Of a stretch of DNA of 33,957 nt, positions 18,329-27,772 are shown piece by piece. This stretch comes from Desulfobacter latus (GTDB lineage Bacteria; Desulfobacterota; Desulfobacteria; Desulfobacterales; Desulfobacteraceae): positions 1-33,957 of the forward strand of contig NZ_JACADJ010000044.1 of NCBI RefSeq assembly GCF_013389365.1, given 5' to 3'. Position numbers and translations under genes: made by a program. How positions within the stretch are numbered: the first letter of the stretch is position 1; the number at the start of each line of letters is the position of its first letter. Below the pieces are notes generated by a model that saw only the letters and a program-made list of their open reading frames with translations, was not told the origin of the DNA and searched no databases.

Positions 18329-19693
18329 TCAAAAGCCAAGCAGCAGTCTTGTAATCGTGAAATAACAGTAAATGCTGATAAGGTCCATGGTGGTGGTGAC
18401 AAAGGGACCTGTGGCCACGGCCGGATCAATATTGAGCCGCTGAAAAATCATAGGCACCGCGGTCCCCACAAAAGCAGCCACGGTCATGGAAGCCAGAATT
18501 GAGCATCCAACGACCACGGACAATGCCCAGGAAAAGGACTCGGCCATAAAGCTGACTTTGGCCACAGCCGCAATCAGTGCACCATAGGTTATGCCTAAAA
18601 TAAATCCCACGCCAAGTTCCCTGGAAATGACCTTGACAAAATCCCGGATATTCACCCGGCCCGTTGCAATTCCCCGAACCACGATGGTAGCGCTCTGGGT
18701 ACCGATGTTGCCCCCCATGCCCATAATAATGGGAATAAACGCGGCAAGCCCTGTCAGCTGAACCAAAGAGGACTCAAACCGGCCGATGATAAAAAAATTG
18801 GCGATTCCGCCAAGACAGCTGGCAAACAGCCAGGGCAGACGGATTCGGGTACCTTTCAAAATGGACTGGGTTTCAACATAATCTTCACCCACACCAGCCA
18901 TCTTCAACATATCTTCGGTGGCAGTCTCGTGCAGGATATCAATAACGTCATCCACGGTAACAATACCGATAATCCGGTTGTCATCGTCCACAACCGGTAT
19001 GGCCAAAAAGTCATACCGGGAAACCAGACGGGCCACAACTTCTCTGTCCGTGTAAGGCTTGACCGATACAATATCGGTTGCCATAAACGATTTAAGCGGC
19101 TTATCAGGGGATTCCACCACCAGCTGGCGAAGGGAACTGATCCCCACAAGCTTGCCATAGCTATCGATCACATAGATGTAGAACGGCATCTCAACATCAA
19201 GATACTTGTTTTGCAGTGCTTCGATAACGTCCTTTGCCTTGACGTCTTCTTCCAGCGCTACGTAATCCTTAACCATGAGGCTGCCGGCAGTATCTTCGTC
19301 ATAGCTCATGATCTGTTCGACATTGTACGATTCTTCCTTTTTCATTTTGGACAGAATCTTGTCGGACAGTTCTTCGTCCAGACACCCGAGCAATTCGGCA
19401 GCATCATCCGAAGGCATGTGGTCAAAAACCGTCACCAGCTTGTCAAAATCTACGAATTTGACAAACTCCACAAAGGTTTTTTCAGGTAGATGCGAAAACA
19501 GCAGAGCGATATCCTCGGGATTGTCCAGCAGATTAAACAGCTTTTCCTGATTAACGGGCGTCAGATTCTCAAAAATAATGGACAGGTCTGCCATGTGGGT
19601 TTTTTTCAGGATATTTAGCAGCTGCTTGTTGGCCCCCCGGCGCAGCAATCTTTTGATACTGTTTTCAAGTATCAGAATTTGTTCTTTTTGCAT
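18329..19693 (-). CDS. mgtE: Magnesium transporter MgtE
   Basis: A 454-residue inner-membrane Mg2+ channel. The N domain (1-130) has MgtE-type helical repeats, then two CBS domains (about 135-255) with EDTAGSLMVKDYVALEE and the second CBS segment VVDDDNRIIGIVTVDDVIDIL, then a connecting helix and five membrane helices from about 287. The pore signature GMGGNIGTQSATIVVRGIATG (325-345) is present, and the acidic Asp437 of TTTMDLISI near the end matches the Mg2+ site. ATG 19693 has AAAGGAAAT upstream. The gene is 37 bp downstream of the surA-like gene and 7 bp before recO. No Mg2+ riboswitch is evident in the short upstream gap. Confidence 0.95.
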   Translation of the reverse strand: MQKEQILILENSIKRLLRRGANKQLLNILKKTHMADLSIIFENLTPVNQEKLFNLLDNPEDIALLFSHLPEKTFVEFVKFVDFDKLVTVFDHMPSDDAAELLGCLDEELSDKILSKMKKEESYNVEQIMSYDEDTAGSLMVKDYVALEEDVKAKDVIEALQNKYLDVEMPFYIYVIDSYGKLVGISSLRQLVVESPDKPLKSFMATDIVSVKPYTDREVVARLVSRYDFLAIPVVDDDNRIIGIVTVDDVIDILHETATEDMLKMAGVGEDYVETQSILKGTRIRLPWLFASCLGGIANFFIIGRFESSLVQLTGLAAFIPIIMGMGGNIGTQSATIVVRGIATGRVNIRDFVKVISRELGVGFILGITYGALIAAVAKVSFMAESFSWALSVVVGCSILASMTVAAFVGTAVPMIFQRLNIDPAVATGPFVTTTMDLISIYCYFTITRLLLGF

Positions 19694-19730
19694 GAATAAA
19701 TTTCCTTTAGGCAGACAGCATTGACATATT

Positions 19731-20681
19731 TTAAATCATGATTTTAATGTGTGCGCTGTTTTTAAGATTTTCCATCCACTTTTTGAACTGGGTCTCCCCA
19801 TATTCCCGATACAAAATATCCTGGATCTGATTTTCCACCTCTTCCTGGACAGGGCCAGGGCCCTGTCCCTGGGAAATAATATCCGCCACATAAAGAATCT
19901 GGAAAGCACCCCCTATATCAACGGGCCTGGTGTATTGTCCCTTACCAACCCCCTGAAGCGCTTTTTTGATTTCATCGCTGAAACTTGATATGTCAAACGC
20001 ACCGAGTTCACCACCGGCAGACGCATTGGAACCGATTGAATAGTCCTTGGCAACTTGTGAAAAAGCAACATTATTTTCTAATTTTTTCTGGACCGTGAAA
20101 AGATCGGTTGAATCCTTTACGATTATATTTTTCAAATGATATTTCTTCTTGACTTTGAATTCCTGATAATGACTGTCGTAATACTCTTTTATCTCCTCAT
20201 CCGTGATAACGATCTTGGCACGGACAGCCCTTGAAACGATCATGCTCTGGAGAATCTGCTCCCTGATTCTTTCACGGTATTGCTCAAGGGTCATGCCCTG
20301 GGCGGCCAGACCGAGTTCCAGGCTTTCCTGATCAAGATTGTGTTCTTCTTTAAAATTTTTTACAGCATTGTCCACATCCGTGTCATCCACGGCAATACCC
20401 ATTCGTTCCGCTTCCTGAACCACCAGGCTGTTTTCCACCAGTTGATTGAGGACCTGGGTGTACATTTGCGCCATCATCTCTTTTTTCCGGGCCGAAGACG
20501 CCTGGGATGCCTCAATATTTTCTAGATACGGGGCGGCTGCCATGTCAAGTTGAGACAGGGTGACAATATCGTCATTTACAATGGCGACTATGCGGTCAAT
20601 CACCTCTTGGGCAAAACAATTTACCACCCGGAAAAAGGCAAGTATAAAAATTATTAAAATTATGTTTCGTTTTTTGCTCAT
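19731..20681 (-). CDS. SurA-like periplasmic peptidyl-prolyl isomerase
   Basis: A 316-residue secreted chaperone of the SurA/PpiC type. It starts with a Lys/Arg N-region and a hydrophobic stretch ending NCFAQE, giving a signal peptide cut near residue 25. A SurA N-terminal chaperone domain follows (about 26-170), with VDDTDVDNAVKNF, then one parvulin domain (about 176-275) containing KKYHLKNIIV, FSQVAKDYSIGSNASAGGELG and FQILYVAD. E. coli SurA has two parvulin domains; this protein has one. Role: folding outer-membrane proteins. ATG 20681 has AAGGTG six bases upstream. It follows a second SurA-N-domain gene by 153 bp. Confidence 0.9.
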   Translation of the reverse strand: MSKKRNIILIIFILAFFRVVNCFAQEVIDRIVAIVNDDIVTLSQLDMAAAPYLENIEASQASSARKKEMMAQMYTQVLNQLVENSLVVQEAERMGIAVDDTDVDNAVKNFKEEHNLDQESLELGLAAQGMTLEQYRERIREQILQSMIVSRAVRAKIVITDEEIKEYYDSHYQEFKVKKKYHLKNIIVKDSTDLFTVQKKLENNVAFSQVAKDYSIGSNASAGGELGAFDISSFSDEIKKALQGVGKGQYTRPVDIGGAFQILYVADIISQGQGPGPVQEEVENQIQDILYREYGETQFKKWMENLKNSAHIKIMI

Positions 20682-20805
20682 ATATTCACCTTTTTTTTAT
20701 AAAAAAGTCTGTATACCCTACATGGGCCGCAAGCCCACAACAAACAATGAAAGATGTAAGTTGAACCACGGTAAAAAAATCAGGTCAGCCCAATGGCTGT
20801 TTGTT

Positions 20806-20820
20806 ACTCGATGATCGAGT
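20806..20820. promoter_or_regulatory. 15-bp palindrome, copy 2 (operator-like)
   Basis: ACTCGATGATCGAGT is a perfect 7-1-7 palindrome, in the 153-bp gap upstream of the surA-like gene and 125 bp before its start. It differs from copy 3 by symmetric C/T changes and the central base, as expected for a conserved operator. Confidence 0.5.
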
Positions 20821-20834
20821 ATTGCAATCAATTA

Positions 20835-21596
20835 TTACTTTTCAGCGTTTATTAAAAAGGTACTTAACGCCCCTCTGTTAATGTGTACAGGATAGCCGGC
20901 CTGTAACGCCTGCAACCATTCTCCCAAGGCTTCCCGGCTTTTTTCCATCCTCAGTTTGAGCAGCAATTTTTTTTCATCCATCATTTTTAGATTATTATTG
21001 TCCCGGGATTCTGACTTTCCGGCAACACGGTCATAAAAGGCAATCATGTCTCCGGGATGAAGTTCCTGGGATGCAACCAGATCCTGCATGATTAATTTCC
21101 GGATGACCAGATCCTTTTTTAATCTTTTTTTCCAGACAGGATATAATATGGCCCTTTCAAGGAGCATCTGATCAAAACTGTCTTCGGGATAGTCTTTTTT
21201 AAAATCGGCAATGGCCGCATCAAGTTCATTGGCACTGACATCAATCCCCTTGGCCGCGGCGGCCGCCAGCAAGACAGCCTCATCAGACAGATCAGAAACA
21301 AGATCCAGAACCATGGCATTGTATTCATTGGGCCTGTTTTTTATATCATAGGGATAGTTGGCCTGTTTGATTTCCAGTTCCCAGACAAAGTCGGCCCGGC
21401 TGATTTCCACGGTACCGGCTTTGATGATATGACCTTTTTCTTCAACTTTTTTTTGATCCGTACACCCGGGTACACATACAATTGCAATACCTGCTGCCAT
21501 AAGCAATAACGTCCCAAAAGCCAAGGTGCTTGAAAATCCCCTTGAAAATCCATTGACGTCTTTAATGCCATACCAACTATTTACAATGCTGCTCAT
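20835..21596 (-). CDS. Probable exported SurA-N-domain chaperone without PPIase domain
   Basis: A 253-residue protein. A hydrophobic segment at about 24-42 ends VCVPGCTDQKK; Cys45 would be a lipobox cysteine, though VPGC is a poor match and the N-region is unusually long. The rest (about 55-200) resembles the SurA N-terminal helical domain, with VSANELDAAIADFKKDYPED matching the pattern in the neighbouring SurA-like protein and also KRLKKDLVIRKLIMQDLV. No parvulin domain is present; the C-terminus is a short charged helix followed by GYPVHINRG. It probably works with the downstream gene in envelope protein folding. The ribosome site at ATG 21596 is weak. Confidence 0.72.
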   Translation of the reverse strand: MSSIVNSWYGIKDVNGFSRGFSSTLAFGTLLLMAAGIAIVCVPGCTDQKKVEEKGHIIKAGTVEISRADFVWELEIKQANYPYDIKNRPNEYNAMVLDLVSDLSDEAVLLAAAAAKGIDVSANELDAAIADFKKDYPEDSFDQMLLERAILYPVWKKRLKKDLVIRKLIMQDLVASQELHPGDMIAFYDRVAGKSESRDNNNLKMMDEKKLLLKLRMEKSREALGEWLQALQAGYPVHINRGALSTFLINAEK

Positions 21597-21747
21597 TTTT
21601 TATATTCCCATGGTGACTCACGGCCATAATCCAGCATATTAATTTATTTGGGGAAATTTTCTTTTAAATTTTGGAAACTTTTAGCATTATGCCTATTTTT
21701 TGGCAACCCCTACCCCAATGCATAAAGTTAAGATAATTTCTATTTAA

Positions 21748-21831
21748 ACCATGAAGAGCATGAAGGACATAAAGATTTATTTTTCGGTATAGATTCTTCA
21801 TCCTCTTCATGTGCTTCATGTGCTTCATGAC
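21748..21831. repeat. Imperfect palindrome built from 9-nt ATGAAG-type units
   Basis: The left arm has ATGAAGAGC and ATGAAGGAC (21751-21768); the right arm has four 9-nt units CTTCATNNN (21796-21831), complementary to the left. The arms can pair into a long hairpin around an A/T-rich loop. It sits in the 356-bp gap between the SurA-N gene and the J-domain gene. A related element is at 33344-33394. The rest of this gap is A/T-rich with no further feature I can support. Confidence 0.65.
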
Positions 21832-21952
21832 AAAATAAAAAAATTGAACTGGGAATTAAATTGAAAGTTGCAATTTTCGACAGAGGATGTTTAATCTCAA
21901 ATTATTTTGATTCCTTTTTTGGGACCAACCTTTTAATAAAAAGGTTATTTTT

Positions 21953-22267
21953 ATGATTAAATATAATGATATTATCGAAGCCAAAGACCTGTTGAATCTG
22001 CCCGAACGGGCATCCATGGAAGAAATTAAATCAAATTACAGAAAACTCATCATGCAGTGGCACCCGGATAAATGCCCCGGCAATAATGAAACATGCAATG
22101 AAATGACAAAAAAATTAACCGCTGCATATAAAACAATTATGCAGTACTGCAATCAATATAAATATTCTTTTACAAAAGAAGAGATTGAACAATATTTATC
22201 GGTTGAAGACTGGTGGTTTGAAAGATTCGGCAATGACCCTTTATGGGGAAATTGTAAAAAATCTTAA
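21953..22267 (+). CDS. Small J-domain (DnaJ-like) protein
   Basis: A 104-residue protein that is essentially one J domain plus a short tail. It has KDLLNLPERASMEEIKSNYR (11-30), the HPD tripeptide in MQWHPDKCPG (34-43), and helix IV with LTAAYKTIM. J domains stimulate the ATPase of DnaK/Hsp70. There is no Gly/Phe region, zinc finger or C-terminal substrate domain, so it is a specialised co-chaperone rather than DnaJ itself. The tail (76-104) is aromatic, with DWWFERFGNDPLWGN, and may bind a client. ATG 21953 has AAAAGG eight bases upstream. Its stop is 13 bp before the palindromic element at 22280. Confidence 0.88.
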   Translation: MIKYNDIIEAKDLLNLPERASMEEIKSNYRKLIMQWHPDKCPGNNETCNEMTKKLTAAYKTIMQYCNQYKYSFTKEEIEQYLSVEDWWFERFGNDPLWGNCKKS

Positions 22268-22279
22268 ATTTAGAGTATA

Positions 22280-22429
22280 GGAATTTCAGGCTTGGTCAGA
22301 ACATCGGCCACAGCGTAGGTTGGGTTGAACGAAGTGAAACCCAACAATTTATCGGCGTTGGGTTTCGTTCCTCAACCCAACCTACCGGAAATTCGTGTGG
22401 CCGAAAATATGACCAAGGCCGGAATTTCC
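22280..22429. repeat. 150-bp nested palindromic element with GTAGGTTGGGTT core
   Basis: Outer arms GGAATTTC...GGCCACA (left) and GTGGCC...GGAATTTCC (right) pair imperfectly. Inner arms carry GTAGGTTGGGTT and AACCCAACCTAC. Each half is itself a hairpin (TTGGGTT/AACCCAA), so a cruciform or four-way structure is possible. The GTAGGTTGGGTT...GTGAAACCCAAC core is a repeat I recall from many unrelated bacterial genomes. It lies between the convergent J-domain and oppF genes and could act as a bidirectional terminator. It is non-autonomous; no transposase is present. Confidence 0.8.
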
Positions 22430-22433
22430 ATTT

Positions 22434-22459
22434 CCCAGCACCCAGCACCCAGCACCCAG
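22434..22459. repeat. Second copy of the G-rich heptad repeat
   Basis: Three CCCAGCA units plus CCCAGG on the plus strand; on the minus strand this gives four GGG tracts with TGCT loops, the minimum for a G-quadruplex. It begins right after the 150-bp palindrome and ends 3 bp before the oppF stop codon, so it would lie in the 3' end of that mRNA. Confidence 0.85.
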
Positions 22460-22462
22460 GGC

Positions 22463-23464
22463 CTAGCCAGACAGGGGAAAATGGCAGGCCGTCAGATGCC
22501 CAGGGTCATGCCGGCAGACCGAAAGCGTTGGCGCCTTTTCAAAACACAGGGATTGAGCCACAGGGCAGCGGGAAGAAAAGCGACACCCCGGCGGCGGATG
22601 TTCAGCGGATGGGATTTCACCTTTAAGCGGGATTCTTTTTGACGGATGGTCCGGATCGGCAACGGGGACAGCCTCCAGCAATGCCTTTGTATAGGGATGG
22701 CCCGGATGATTATATATGTTCCGGGCATCCGCAATTTCCATGATACGGCCCAGGTACATGACAATAATGCGGTCGGACATATGGCGGACCACGGACAGAT
22801 CATGGGAAATAAACAGGTAGGTCAGGCCCATTGCACACTGCAGATCCAGCAACAGATTCAAAATCTTTGACTGAACCGAAACATCCAGGGCGGAAACCGG
22901 TTCATCGCAGATAACAATCTGCGGGGTCATGCTGATGGCCCGGGCAATACCGATGCGCTGGCGCTGCCCCCCTGAAAACTCATGGGGATATTTGGTCAAA
23001 TCCCCGGGGTCAAGACCCACCTGATCCAGTAACGACTCAATCTGCGTGATCGTCTTCTTTTGCGACACCCCGTGAATGCGGAACTTTTCTTCCAGAATCT
23101 GACGCACGGTCTGCCTGGGGTTTAAGGATTCAAAAGGGTCCTGAAAAATCATCTGCGCCCGGGTTGAAAACGCTTTACGCATTTTCCGGCTCATGGCGGA
23201 CATTGGTTTTCCATCCAGAAGAATGCGGCCTTGGGTCAACGGATACAACCCCATAATGCAACGGCCCAAGGTGGTTTTCCCGCATCCGGATTCCCCCACG
23301 ATACCAAGGGTTTCCCCTTTGAAGACCGAAAAACTGACATCATCCACGGCATGGACATTACCGGTTTGGCGCAGGAAAACACCCGAGGTGACCGGAAAAT
23401 ATTTTTTCAGACCCTGGATATCCAGAATCGGTCTACTGATTTTTTTACTCTCCGGTTCATGCAT
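22463..23464 (-). CDS. Oligopeptide/dipeptide ABC transporter ATPase, OppF/DppF type
   Basis: A 333-residue ABC ATPase. Walker A is GESGCGKTT (about 57-65), the signature is FSGGQRQRIGIARAI, and Walker B is IVICDEPVSALD. The C-terminal oligopeptide/dipeptide extension carries a Cys-rich segment (CRFSSRCPVAQSLC), which in this family can bind a [4Fe-4S] cluster. It should pair with an OppD-type ATPase to power peptide import. The only such partner here is about 7 kb away (30377-31384), and no permease gene is present. ATG 23464 has AGGG about nine bases upstream. The SNF2 gene ends 100 bp upstream. Confidence 0.92.
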   Translation of the reverse strand: MHEPESKKISRPILDIQGLKKYFPVTSGVFLRQTGNVHAVDDVSFSVFKGETLGIVGESGCGKTTLGRCIMGLYPLTQGRILLDGKPMSAMSRKMRKAFSTRAQMIFQDPFESLNPRQTVRQILEEKFRIHGVSQKKTITQIESLLDQVGLDPGDLTKYPHEFSGGQRQRIGIARAISMTPQIVICDEPVSALDVSVQSKILNLLLDLQCAMGLTYLFISHDLSVVRHMSDRIIVMYLGRIMEIADARNIYNHPGHPYTKALLEAVPVADPDHPSKRIPLKGEIPSAEHPPPGCRFSSRCPVAQSLCFEKAPTLSVCRHDPGHLTACHFPLSG

Positions 23465-23563
23465 TTATCCGCCCTTTCCGATCAATCAAGTAGATCAATT
23501 CTTAAACTGTCACTTTACCCCTCAGACAGTACCTCAAACACCTGAATAGTTCATCTGCCACCG

Positions 23564-26500
23564 TCAACTGCGTAAAAGCGACAACAGCTCCTCAGCCGAT
23601 ATTTTTGCAGCAACATCGCTGCCCGCAAGCAGGCTTTCCGCTAATTTGCGTTTCTGTTTGTGAAGATTCACGATCCGTTCTTCAATGGTGTCCTTCATGA
23701 TCAGCCGATATACCGTTACCGGCCGTGCCTGCCCGATCCGGTGGGCCCTGTCCGATGCTTGGTCTTCCACCGCCGGATTCCACCAGGGGTCCATATGTAT
23801 GACATAGTCGGCTGCCGTAAGGTTCAATCCAACGCCACCTGCTTTAAGGCTGATAAGAAACAGGTCCCCCTCTCCCCGCTGAAACGCATTTATCCGGCTT
23901 TCACGCATGGTCTTGGATGTGGCACCGTCCAGATACTGATAAGCGATTTTTTCCCCATCCAGGTAGGATCTTAAAATTGACAGATGCTTCACAAACTGGC
24001 TGAACACAAGTACTTTATGATTATTCTCCAACAGCTCGTGCACCAGTTCTCCAAACAGCTTCAATTTTGAACTCTCAATGGCCGTATCCGGCAGGATGAG
24101 AGAAGGATTGCAGCAAAGCTGCCGCAGCTTTGTCAGCTCTGACAGAATTTTCAAGTGAATCTGCCCTGTTGTGCCGTCACTGTTTTCTATGGCTTCAACA
24201 GCCAGCTGCCGCCTTGCTTCGTAAAGCGCGGCCTCCTCGTCACTCATGACGACCTCAAGGTTTATTTCCGTTTTCTTTGGAAGATCTTTCAGTACGTCCG
24301 CCTTCATCCTGCGCAGAATAAAAGGCTTGATCAGTTTTTGAAGTCTTTGTGACGCAGCTTTATCCTGATCCCGCTCAATGGGTATGGCAAAAGTCTCCTT
24401 AAAGCGGGTCCATGTGCCAAGCAGCCCCGGGTTCAGAAAATGAAACAGATTCCACAGTTCACTGAGATGATTCTCAATGGGTGTTCCCGTGGTAATCATC
24501 CTGAATTCGGCATTCAGATTCATCGCCGCCTTTGAGCGCTTGGTCTGCATGTTTTTAATGGCTTGGGCCTCATCCAGGATAACGGTCTGCCAATTTTTTT
24601 GGGAAAGCTTATCCGCTTCAATTTGTAAAAGACCGTAGGTGACAAGAAGCACATCAAAAGGTCCCAGGGTATCAAGGGTTTCCTGCCGGTCTCCGGGTCC
24701 GAAAACAATAGGATTTAAAGTGGGAGCGAATTTTCGGCATTCATCAACCCAATTGCTGACCACGGAGAGCGGTGCAACCACAAGAGAAGGCCCGTCACCT
24801 GCACCAGGCAGCACTGCGGCAAGGGCTTGAACTGTTTTCCCAAGCCCCATATCATCGGCCAGACATGCCCCGACCTGCCAATGGGCCAGTTGAAACAGCC
24901 AATTGAATCCGGCTATCTGGTAATCCCTCAAATTTGCCTTCAATGTTGAGGGTAATTGGGGGGTGACAATTTGTGTCAGTTTTTTTACATGCTTTTTCCA
25001 GGCAAGATCACTTTTTACCGAGCCCAGTGCATCTGTCAACTCTTCCACAGCCAGGGCGGCAAAGGGTGAAAATCGCAGGGAGTTTCTATAAGGCGTTGAA
25101 TAAGATTTCAGCTCTTCAAGCCGCTCTTTTAACGAGCGGGTAATTGCAAGGAATGTCGTATCGTCCAAAGGAATAAAACGGCCAACCGGTTGTTCAAGCA
25201 TGGCCATAAGCTGTTTGAGGTCAAAGGACAGTTCCTGGTCAATTGACAGTGTGCCTGATGCTTTGAACCACTCCCTGTCTTTGTTGATTGACAATTGAAA
25301 ATTATCAAAACCGGCCTGGCCGTAAATCTTCATCTTTTCACCCTGGGGCCATTTCAGGATCAAGTCATGTTCACAGGTTTTCAATTCAAAAAGAATTTCC
25401 AGGGCATCTTCGGGATTTTCGATCTGCCATTGGCCATTGAACGGTTCAAAAGAACCCAACGTGGGACAGGCGTCAAGAATCTTTGCGACCTCTTCCAGTT
25501 CCTGGTTTTGATTCCGTGTCGTTTGAATCCGGGCACCGCCTATCTGAGCGGAGACATGCCGTCCGCCCTGCCCCGGTGTAAAGTAGGCGCCATACTCTTT
25601 GAGCGGCCGTATGAGTATGGTCACACTAATCCCCTGCATATGTGAGGTGACATGGACATGGGGTGTCGGATCTGCCGGAATCTCTTCTCCTGGTGCATCA
25701 CCGGCAACGTCGAGATCGGAATGTACCGGAATATAAGATGTCAGGGAATCCATGGCTTTGCTGACCATCTCTTTTGCTTTGGCCGGCAGCTTCATCCCGT
25801 TTTTTCCCAGGGTCTCACATATTTCCAGATGCTTGTGTGAAAACCGAACCAGTTTTAAACGGGTGGGGGTTTCCCTGGTAATTTGCACCCTGGCATCGTC
25901 ATTTCGGGGATTGGGATGCATGCTTACACTGATTTTTCCTTTTTCAACACGGACGCGCAGTTCCGGGTCCCCTTCCACGATTTCAACCGGCGTGGTGATA
26001 TCTTCTTCAAAAAACAAAAGCGGATGTCCGATCAACGCAGGTAATGCCTTGTCGTCATCAATTTCATAATAGGTTTCCGAATATCTTTGCCGGTACCCTG
26101 TATAGTAAGTTTCCGCCTCAATGGCGTCACAAACTTGATGATCCTGCTCAGTGAGATGTTTCATGGATTTGTGATTATTATATAAATTCTTCAACGCCAC
26201 CGGCCGTCCTTTGGTCCAGGTGCCGGTTTTCGTGAATTTTTGAAGACGGGGCGTAATGTGGCATGAGTTGTATCTTTCACTGTATGACAAAAGCCAGATC
26301 AACCGTTCGTCATACGGATGTTCGCCGCTTGCCGTTTTTTTCCGGTCCCCGTCAAGGGACTTTCCGATATTCAACAGACGGTTCAGGTCTTTTTCCCATT
26401 TGGGGATCGGTTTTACAAGGTTTGTAAGCGTCTTGGTCCCCATGGCCTGGTGAAGGGTCTTTGCATGTTTATTTTTGGCTTGCTTTTTAACACCCAGTTT

Positions 26501-27772
26501 AGCAAGCAATGCGCTTATTTCAGCTTCCAACCAGACATATGATGAAGCGGATGCTTTATCTGCAATCTCTTCCAGCCGGTCTAAATTTCTTTTTTCAATT
26601 GAAGCATCAGCCCAGCTTAAACTAAGAATATCTAAAAAAATATCCATGGGGCCGGTCATGCGTGCCGACGGTAAATCGAACCAGGGAGAGTCACCCGGAC
26701 TGCCGAGTTTTTCATCAAAGACCGCCTGCATGGCCACTATGGCGAACCCATGGTCATGATTGATTTTTCTTGCAATATCGATATAGGTTAATGCGGTACG
26801 ATGATCCTCGCCATCACTGCTTGCCGCAAGGGCGAGTATAAAAAAAAGACCGGGGTAGCCATCCAGAAAAATATTTTTCTTACGGCTTTTGCTCTTTTTC
26901 AGCGTCAATGCCTGTTTAAACCCTTCCAAGGCTTGGTCATATTTTCCTTTAAGCATCTGCAAACAGGCGTTGTGCGCACAAATCAGGCTGGATGGCGCGC
27001 TGTTTTGGGTTTGCAAAATTTTTTGATATGCATCTGTTTTTCCACAAAGCAGCAGCACTTTAAGCAAAGATTCATGTTTTGGGGTTACCGTTTTGCCATC
27101 TGTCTGGGAAATAAAATACGTTAGCGCATCTTCTGCCGGTACCAATGTATCTGCGGCATCCTTTAAAATAATCGAAAGAATTTTCATGCGGGTTGACACC
27201 GGGAATTTATCAAACAGCGTCTTGGAAAAAGGACGATGGAATACTTCCAGAAACACAGAATCCGATTGATACTGCATCGGTAGATTTTGCATGGCCGATT
27301 TGTATACCAGCTCAATATCCGCCAGGCGCTCATGGCTGAAGGCGGAAATCCGCACGGCTCTTAAGTATTCCGCCCGATTTTGAAATGAAAAGCGGCCTTT
27401 GTCGGATTGCTGAACACTATGCAATGTTTTATCCGGAAACGGGCATACGTTTAAAACAGCCTGGGCCATGGCATCAAAACAGCCTTCATTCACAACGTCT
27501 TGAATCACACCCAACAGGGAAACGGGGCAGGAAACGCCCTTTGGGCTTTTAATAATAAGTTCCTGTTTTTCAAGCTGGTTCAGCATAGGACGAAGCACTT
27601 TGGTAGCTATTGGCCCATCCGCCGCATCCTTGGCCCCAATGGTGTCAAGGCAGGCCAGAAGGTCTTTTTGCCTGAATGGCAACACCTGTATGGAAAGTAA
27701 TTGAATAATCCGCTGCATTACGGCAGGGAGCTGTCTGTACTGATTAATACGGTTGTTTTGTTCCATATGCAT
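23564..27772 (-). CDS. Large SNF2-family ATPase (Swi2/Snf2, RapA-like C-terminus)
   Basis: A 1,402-residue protein. The first 900 residues have no firm family match; they include a winged-helix-like start (about 15-75), a helical stretch with TPR-like character (about 260-350), and beta-rich segments (570-640, 700-850). From about 940 it is a complete SNF2 motor: DDMGLGKT (973-980), DEAQ (1067-1070), TGTPIENHLSELW (1095-1107), SLKAGGVGLNLT (1308-1319), and DRAHRIGQ (1341-1348). Such motors translocate on DNA or displace bound proteins, including RNA polymerase (RapA). The start is uncertain: ATG 27772 and ATG 27766 both lack a ribosome site, and a TATAAT lies only 7 bp upstream of 27772. It is divergent from the SAP/Helicase_C_3 gene. 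No nuclease or methylase is adjacent. Confidence 0.93.
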   Translation of the reverse strand: MHMEQNNRINQYRQLPAVMQRIIQLLSIQVLPFRQKDLLACLDTIGAKDAADGPIATKVLRPMLNQLEKQELIIKSPKGVSCPVSLLGVIQDVVNEGCFDAMAQAVLNVCPFPDKTLHSVQQSDKGRFSFQNRAEYLRAVRISAFSHERLADIELVYKSAMQNLPMQYQSDSVFLEVFHRPFSKTLFDKFPVSTRMKILSIILKDAADTLVPAEDALTYFISQTDGKTVTPKHESLLKVLLLCGKTDAYQKILQTQNSAPSSLICAHNACLQMLKGKYDQALEGFKQALTLKKSKSRKKNIFLDGYPGLFFILALAASSDGEDHRTALTYIDIARKINHDHGFAIVAMQAVFDEKLGSPGDSPWFDLPSARMTGPMDIFLDILSLSWADASIEKRNLDRLEEIADKASASSYVWLEAEISALLAKLGVKKQAKNKHAKTLHQAMGTKTLTNLVKPIPKWEKDLNRLLNIGKSLDGDRKKTASGEHPYDERLIWLLSYSERYNSCHITPRLQKFTKTGTWTKGRPVALKNLYNNHKSMKHLTEQDHQVCDAIEAETYYTGYRQRYSETYYEIDDDKALPALIGHPLLFFEEDITTPVEIVEGDPELRVRVEKGKISVSMHPNPRNDDARVQITRETPTRLKLVRFSHKHLEICETLGKNGMKLPAKAKEMVSKAMDSLTSYIPVHSDLDVAGDAPGEEIPADPTPHVHVTSHMQGISVTILIRPLKEYGAYFTPGQGGRHVSAQIGGARIQTTRNQNQELEEVAKILDACPTLGSFEPFNGQWQIENPEDALEILFELKTCEHDLILKWPQGEKMKIYGQAGFDNFQLSINKDREWFKASGTLSIDQELSFDLKQLMAMLEQPVGRFIPLDDTTFLAITRSLKERLEELKSYSTPYRNSLRFSPFAALAVEELTDALGSVKSDLAWKKHVKKLTQIVTPQLPSTLKANLRDYQIAGFNWLFQLAHWQVGACLADDMGLGKTVQALAAVLPGAGDGPSLVVAPLSVVSNWVDECRKFAPTLNPIVFGPGDRQETLDTLGPFDVLLVTYGLLQIEADKLSQKNWQTVILDEAQAIKNMQTKRSKAAMNLNAEFRMITTGTPIENHLSELWNLFHFLNPGLLGTWTRFKETFAIPIERDQDKAASQRLQKLIKPFILRRMKADVLKDLPKKTEINLEVVMSDEEAALYEARRQLAVEAIENSDGTTGQIHLKILSELTKLRQLCCNPSLILPDTAIESSKLKLFGELVHELLENNHKVLVFSQFVKHLSILRSYLDGEKIAYQYLDGATSKTMRESRINAFQRGEGDLFLISLKAGGVGLNLTAADYVIHMDPWWNPAVEDQASDRAHRIGQARPVTVYRLIMKDTIEERIVNLHKQKRKLAESLLAGSDVAAKISAEELLSLLRS

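Noticed and set aside
18322-18429. N-terminal extension of recO
   Set aside because: The extra codons overlap the end of mgtE in another frame, lack a ribosome site and do not match the family.
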